In this document: in pieces, positions 61,853 through 64,000 of the stretch
Layout of the letters: each line of letters starts with the position of its first letter
Numbering within the stretch: the first letter of the stretch is position 1
Assembly: GCF_016424485.1 (NCBI RefSeq)
Contig: NZ_JAELUP010000097.1
Coordinates: 56,891 to 120,890 of the forward strand
From: Paenibacillus roseus
Lineage (GTDB): Bacteria > Bacillota > Bacilli > Paenibacillales > Paenibacillaceae
DNA length: 64,000 bases
Reading direction: 5' to 3'
Position numbers and translations under genes: made by a program
The notes under the pieces: model-generated
Databases searched by the model: none
Seen by the model: the letters and a program-made list of their open reading frames with translations, nothing else
What the model was told of the DNA's origin: nothing

Positions 61853-63019
61853 ATGAGAAAAGTAGATCTGGAATTGCTGCATAAAAGCGTCAATGAGGTA
61901 ATTGACCACACACTTGAGGAAAAAAGGATTGTGGGTACCGTCGTCCAAATTGCATTAGGCGGAAACCTTGTTTACAGCAGGCCTGCTGGCTGGGCCGACC
62001 GCGAGCAGAACCGGCCGATGCAGGAAAATGCTTTGTTTAGATATGCCTCGGTAACCAAGCCGATCGTGTCAACGGCAGCCTTAGTATTAATTTCGCAAGG
62101 GAGATTGCAGTTAAACGATCTGGTGGAGAAATGGTTGCCCGCCTTTCGTCCCAAATTGCCAAACGGACAATATGCCTTCATGACCATACACCATCTGATG
62201 ACACACACCGCTGGCCTAACCTACCGTTTCTTCCAGGAAGAAACGGGAACTTATGAGCTTGCCGGGGTATCGGACGGCATGGATCTGGCGGGAATTACAC
62301 TTGAAGAGAATCTGCAAAGACTCGCTTCTGTCCCACTTCTATATGAGCCGGGGAAATTGTGGAGGTATTCCATAGCAACAGACGTCCTCGGAGCGGTCAT
62401 CGAAAAGGTAACTGGAATGCCGCTAAGTGAAGCTGTACGGTTGCTTGTAACTCATCCGCTTTCCATGATGGACACCGATTTCAGGGCTGTAGATACGGAC
62501 AGATTGACCACGGCTTATACAGACAGTGCTGGAGAGCCCCGGCGCTTGCACGATTTTGATACCGTTCCTTTCATAGAGGGGACGGCAGGATTCCTCCTTT
62601 CACCCAACAGGTTTACCGATAAGACAGCTTATCCTTCCGGGGGAGCTGGCATGATTGGCAGCGCAGGAGACTTTCTTAAACTGCTGGAAGTTTTGCGGCA
62701 AGGAGGAAATCCGATTCTGCCTGAAGCTCTTGTTGCAGAAATGACAACCAATCAAATTGGTAACCTTGTGATGCCCTATTGGCCGGGGAGAGGCTTTGGA
62801 CTTGGGTTCACGCTGCTTAAAGACCCAGCGGATGCCAATACACCGGAATCGCCGGGAACGTGGCGGATGGGCGGCACCTATGGTCACTCCTGGTTTGTTG
62901 ATCCGAGCGAGGAGCTTAGTGTTGTAGCGTTCACCAATACGGCGCTTGAAGGAATGTCAGGCAGGTTTACAACGGAGCTGTGCGAATCTGTCTACAAGGG
63001 TATTCGAGGAGTTAAGTAA
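61853..63019 (+). CDS. Serine hydrolase, class C beta-lactamase fold
   Basis: 388 residues, no clear signal peptide, so probably cytosolic. The SxxK motif is Ser66-Val-Thr-Lys69 (YASVTKPIV), the tyrosine motif is RYSIATDVLG (YS-I instead of YxN), and the HxG-like motif is GGTYGHSWFVD. Family members are esterases, D-amino acid peptidases or penicillin-binding-like proteins rather than true beta-lactamases. Two in-frame ATGs (61844, 61853); the second is better spaced from AGGAGAGG. Confidence 0.88.
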   Translation: MRKVDLELLHKSVNEVIDHTLEEKRIVGTVVQIALGGNLVYSRPAGWADREQNRPMQENALFRYASVTKPIVSTAALVLISQGRLQLNDLVEKWLPAFRPKLPNGQYAFMTIHHLMTHTAGLTYRFFQEETGTYELAGVSDGMDLAGITLEENLQRLASVPLLYEPGKLWRYSIATDVLGAVIEKVTGMPLSEAVRLLVTHPLSMMDTDFRAVDTDRLTTAYTDSAGEPRRLHDFDTVPFIEGTAGFLLSPNRFTDKTAYPSGGAGMIGSAGDFLKLLEVLRQGGNPILPEALVAEMTTNQIGNLVMPYWPGRGFGLGFTLLKDPADANTPESPGTWRMGGTYGHSWFVDPSEELSVVAFTNTALEGMSGRFTTELCESVYKGIRGVK

Positions 63020-63043
63020 AGGAAAAAGTAATATGTTATTTCT

Positions 63044-63082
63044 AAACGGGCGTATCTCTTTCAAGAGCAACGTCCGTTTTTA
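63044..63082 (+). terminator. Terminator of the serine hydrolase gene
   Basis: AAACGGGCGT/ACGTCCGTTT stem followed by TTTAATTTT. Confidence 0.85.
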
Positions 63083-63237
63083 ATTTTATAGCTGTCTGCA
63101 TAAACGTGCTTCATTCATCATTATTAGGCATATTCTACCATGAGCTTCATTCATTACATAATTGTAAGTGACGAAAATAGAATTTAATTCGAAGATATCT
63201 TCAACTCAAGCAATGAGTGGGGTACTAAAACTCAAAT

Positions 63238-63270
63238 AAAAAAGTTCATTAGAAGTATATTCTAATGAAC
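63238..63270 (-). terminator. Terminator of the tRNA operon
   Basis: GTTCATTAGAA/TTCTAATGAAC perfect stem followed by TTTTTT on the minus strand, 14 bases after the last tRNA. Confidence 0.9.
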
Positions 63271-63284
63271 TGTTATTATTAATA

Positions 63285-63367
63285 TGGTACCGGCGAGAGG
63301 ACTCGAACCTCCACGGTTTCCCACTCGATTTTGAGTCGAGCGCGTCTGCCATTCCGCCACGCCGGCA
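63285..63367 (-). tRNA. tRNA-Leu (CAA)
   Basis: 83 bases with a variable arm. Anticodon loop CTCAAAA between CTCGA and TCGAG. Acceptor GCCGGCG/CGCCGGT and encoded CCA. Last gene of the tRNA operon. Confidence 0.93.
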
Positions 63368-63397
63368 TGTTTAAAACTTTCTTATCAGGGTAAAGAT

Positions 63398-63473
63398 GGC
63401 GTGCCCTAAGAGATTCGAACTCCTGACCTTTTGATTCGTAGTCAAACGCTCTATCCAGCTGAGCTAAGGGCAC
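63398..63473 (-). tRNA. tRNA-Arg (ACG)
   Basis: 76 bases; loop CTACGAA between TTTGA and TCAAA; acceptor GTGCCCT/AGGGCAC; encoded CCA. Confidence 0.95.
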
Positions 63474-63488
63474 ATATTGTAGTGGTTT

Positions 63489-63562
63489 TGGAGGCGCCAC
63501 CCAGACTCGAACTGGGGGTAAAGCTTTTGCAGAGCTCTGCCTTACCACTTGGCTATGGCGCC
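63489..63562 (-). tRNA. tRNA-Cys (GCA)
   Basis: 74 bases; loop CTGCAAA between GAGCT and AGCTT; acceptor GGCGCCA/TGGCGCC; encoded CCA. Confidence 0.95.
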
Positions 63563-63573
63563 AGAAAAAATAA

Positions 63574-63648
63574 TGGAGCGGAAGACGGGAATCGAACCCG
63601 CGACCCTCGCCTTGGCAAGGCGATGCTCTACCGCTGAGCCACTTCCGC
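63574..63648 (-). tRNA. tRNA-Gly (GCC)
   Basis: 75 bases; anticodon GCC in CGCCTTGCCAAGGCG; acceptor GCGGAAG/CTTCCGC; encoded CCA. Confidence 0.95.
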
Positions 63649-63653
63649 ACAAA

Positions 63654-63728
63654 TGGCTGGGAATCTAGGATTCGAACCTAGGAGTGACGGAGTCAAAGTC
63701 CGTTGCCTTACCGCTTGGCTAATTCCCA
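63654..63728 (-). tRNA. tRNA-Gln (TTG)
   Basis: 75 bases; loop CTTTGAC between ACGGA and TCCGT; acceptor TGGGAAT/ATTCCCA; encoded CCA. Confidence 0.95.
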
Positions 63729-63751
63729 AAGGAATTTATTTTTTTCAAGAA

Positions 63752-63828
63752 TGGGGCGATCGATGGGACTTGAACCCACGAATGCCGGAGCCACAGACCG
63801 GTGCGTTAACCCCTTCGCCACGACCGCC
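63752..63828 (-). tRNA. tRNA-His (GTG)
   Basis: 77 bases including the extra 5' G typical of tRNA-His; anticodon GTG in CCGGTCTGTGGCTCCGG; encoded CCA. Confidence 0.95.
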
Positions 63829-63839
63829 ATAAAACCAAT

Positions 63840-63913
63840 TGGCAGGGGCAGCAGGAATTGAACCCACACTAACGGTTTTGGAGACCGCTGTTCTACCTTT
63901 AAACTATGCCCCT
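63840..63913 (-). tRNA. tRNA-Trp (CCA)
   Basis: 74 bases; anticodon CCA in GCGGTCTCCAAAACCGT; acceptor AGGGGCA/TGCCCCT; encoded CCA. Confidence 0.95.
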
Positions 63914-63922
63914 AAGGTAAAC

Positions 63923-64000
63923 TGGTGGAGGATGATGGATTCGAACCACCGAACTCGTCAGAGAACAGATTTACAGTCTGCTGCGTTTGGCCACTTCGCT
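63923..64000 (-). tRNA. tRNA-Tyr (GTA), 5' end cut by window
   Basis: Anticodon GTA in GCAGACTGTAAATCTGT, a long variable arm and an encoded CCA. The 5' acceptor strand lies beyond the window. Confidence 0.9.

Noticed and set aside
63279..63650. 123-codon minus-strand frame
   Set aside because: Runs through four tRNA genes; translated tRNA sequence.

Overview
The window looks like chromosomal DNA of a Paenibacillus-type, spore-forming, aerobic member of the Bacillales. The evidence is a ctaCDEFG caa3-type oxidase operon, a YhcN/YlaJ-type spore lipoprotein, a protein with S-layer-homology (SLH) repeats, YesN/YesM-type sugar regulation with GH30/GH42 enzymes, strong GGAGG ribosome binding sites with many GTG/TTG starts, and a tRNA cluster with encoded CCA ends. 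No phage, intact insertion sequence, CRISPR array or rRNA gene is visible.

Layout. 0-3.5 kb: a cluster on the minus strand with a radical SAM protein, an MFS exporter and an ATP-grasp ligase (cut by the window edge), possibly preceded by a 14-codon peptide ORF. 3.9-5.9 kb: arsB-arsC without arsR. 6.4-7.0 kb: a 2-phosphosulfolactate phosphatase-like gene broken by two frameshifts. 7.5-11.8 kb: a five-gene ABC operon with a GntR (YtrA-type) repressor and a promoter-operator. 11.9-13.0 kb: cheX-cheY behind a c-di-GMP-I riboswitch with its own terminator. 13.3-18.6 kb: ctaC-D-E-F-G. 18.8-23.6 kb: YhcN-like lipoprotein, methionine aminopeptidase, two very small genes, a metallo-beta-lactamase-fold hydrolase and an HpaB-like flavoenzyme.

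23.9-34.9 kb is a glycan-use locus on the minus strand: YesM/YesN two-component system, sugar ABC importer (binding protein plus two permeases, no ATPase), GH42 and a secreted GH30. 35.1-37.4 kb holds a dead siderophore ATPase fragment, an MFS exporter with twin operators, and its TetR regulator, whose reading frame is broken in an A9 run. 37.4-41.3 kb is a polar amino acid/cystine-type ABC importer with a glutathione-transferase-like protein and a GNAT. 41.6-45.7 kb is an AraC regulator followed by a Fur-box-controlled ferric siderophore importer (binding protein and two permeases) in which only about the first dozen codons of the ATPase survive.

45.8-55.6 kb is a GC-rich block and the most unusual part: an OmpR-type two-component system, then a tightly overlapping operon of an extracellular solute-binding lipoprotein, a LolD/MacB-type ATPase, a MacA-like adaptor, a large FtsX-like permease, a second ATPase fused to a C-terminal AbrB/SpoVT domain, and an ECF-type sigma factor. 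A repeated AACCTTAA element upstream of both transcription units suggests that the response regulator controls the operon.

55.7-59.5 kb encodes a secreted protein with 14 FG-GAP-like repeats, a Calx-beta domain and three SLH repeats. 60-63 kb has an MFS exporter, an AsnC/Lrp regulator and a serine beta-lactamase-fold hydrolase. 63.3-64 kb is a minus-strand tRNA operon read as Tyr (cut), Trp, His, Gln, Gly, Cys, Arg, Leu, then a terminator. Assignments rest on reading motifs by eye; no database search was possible.
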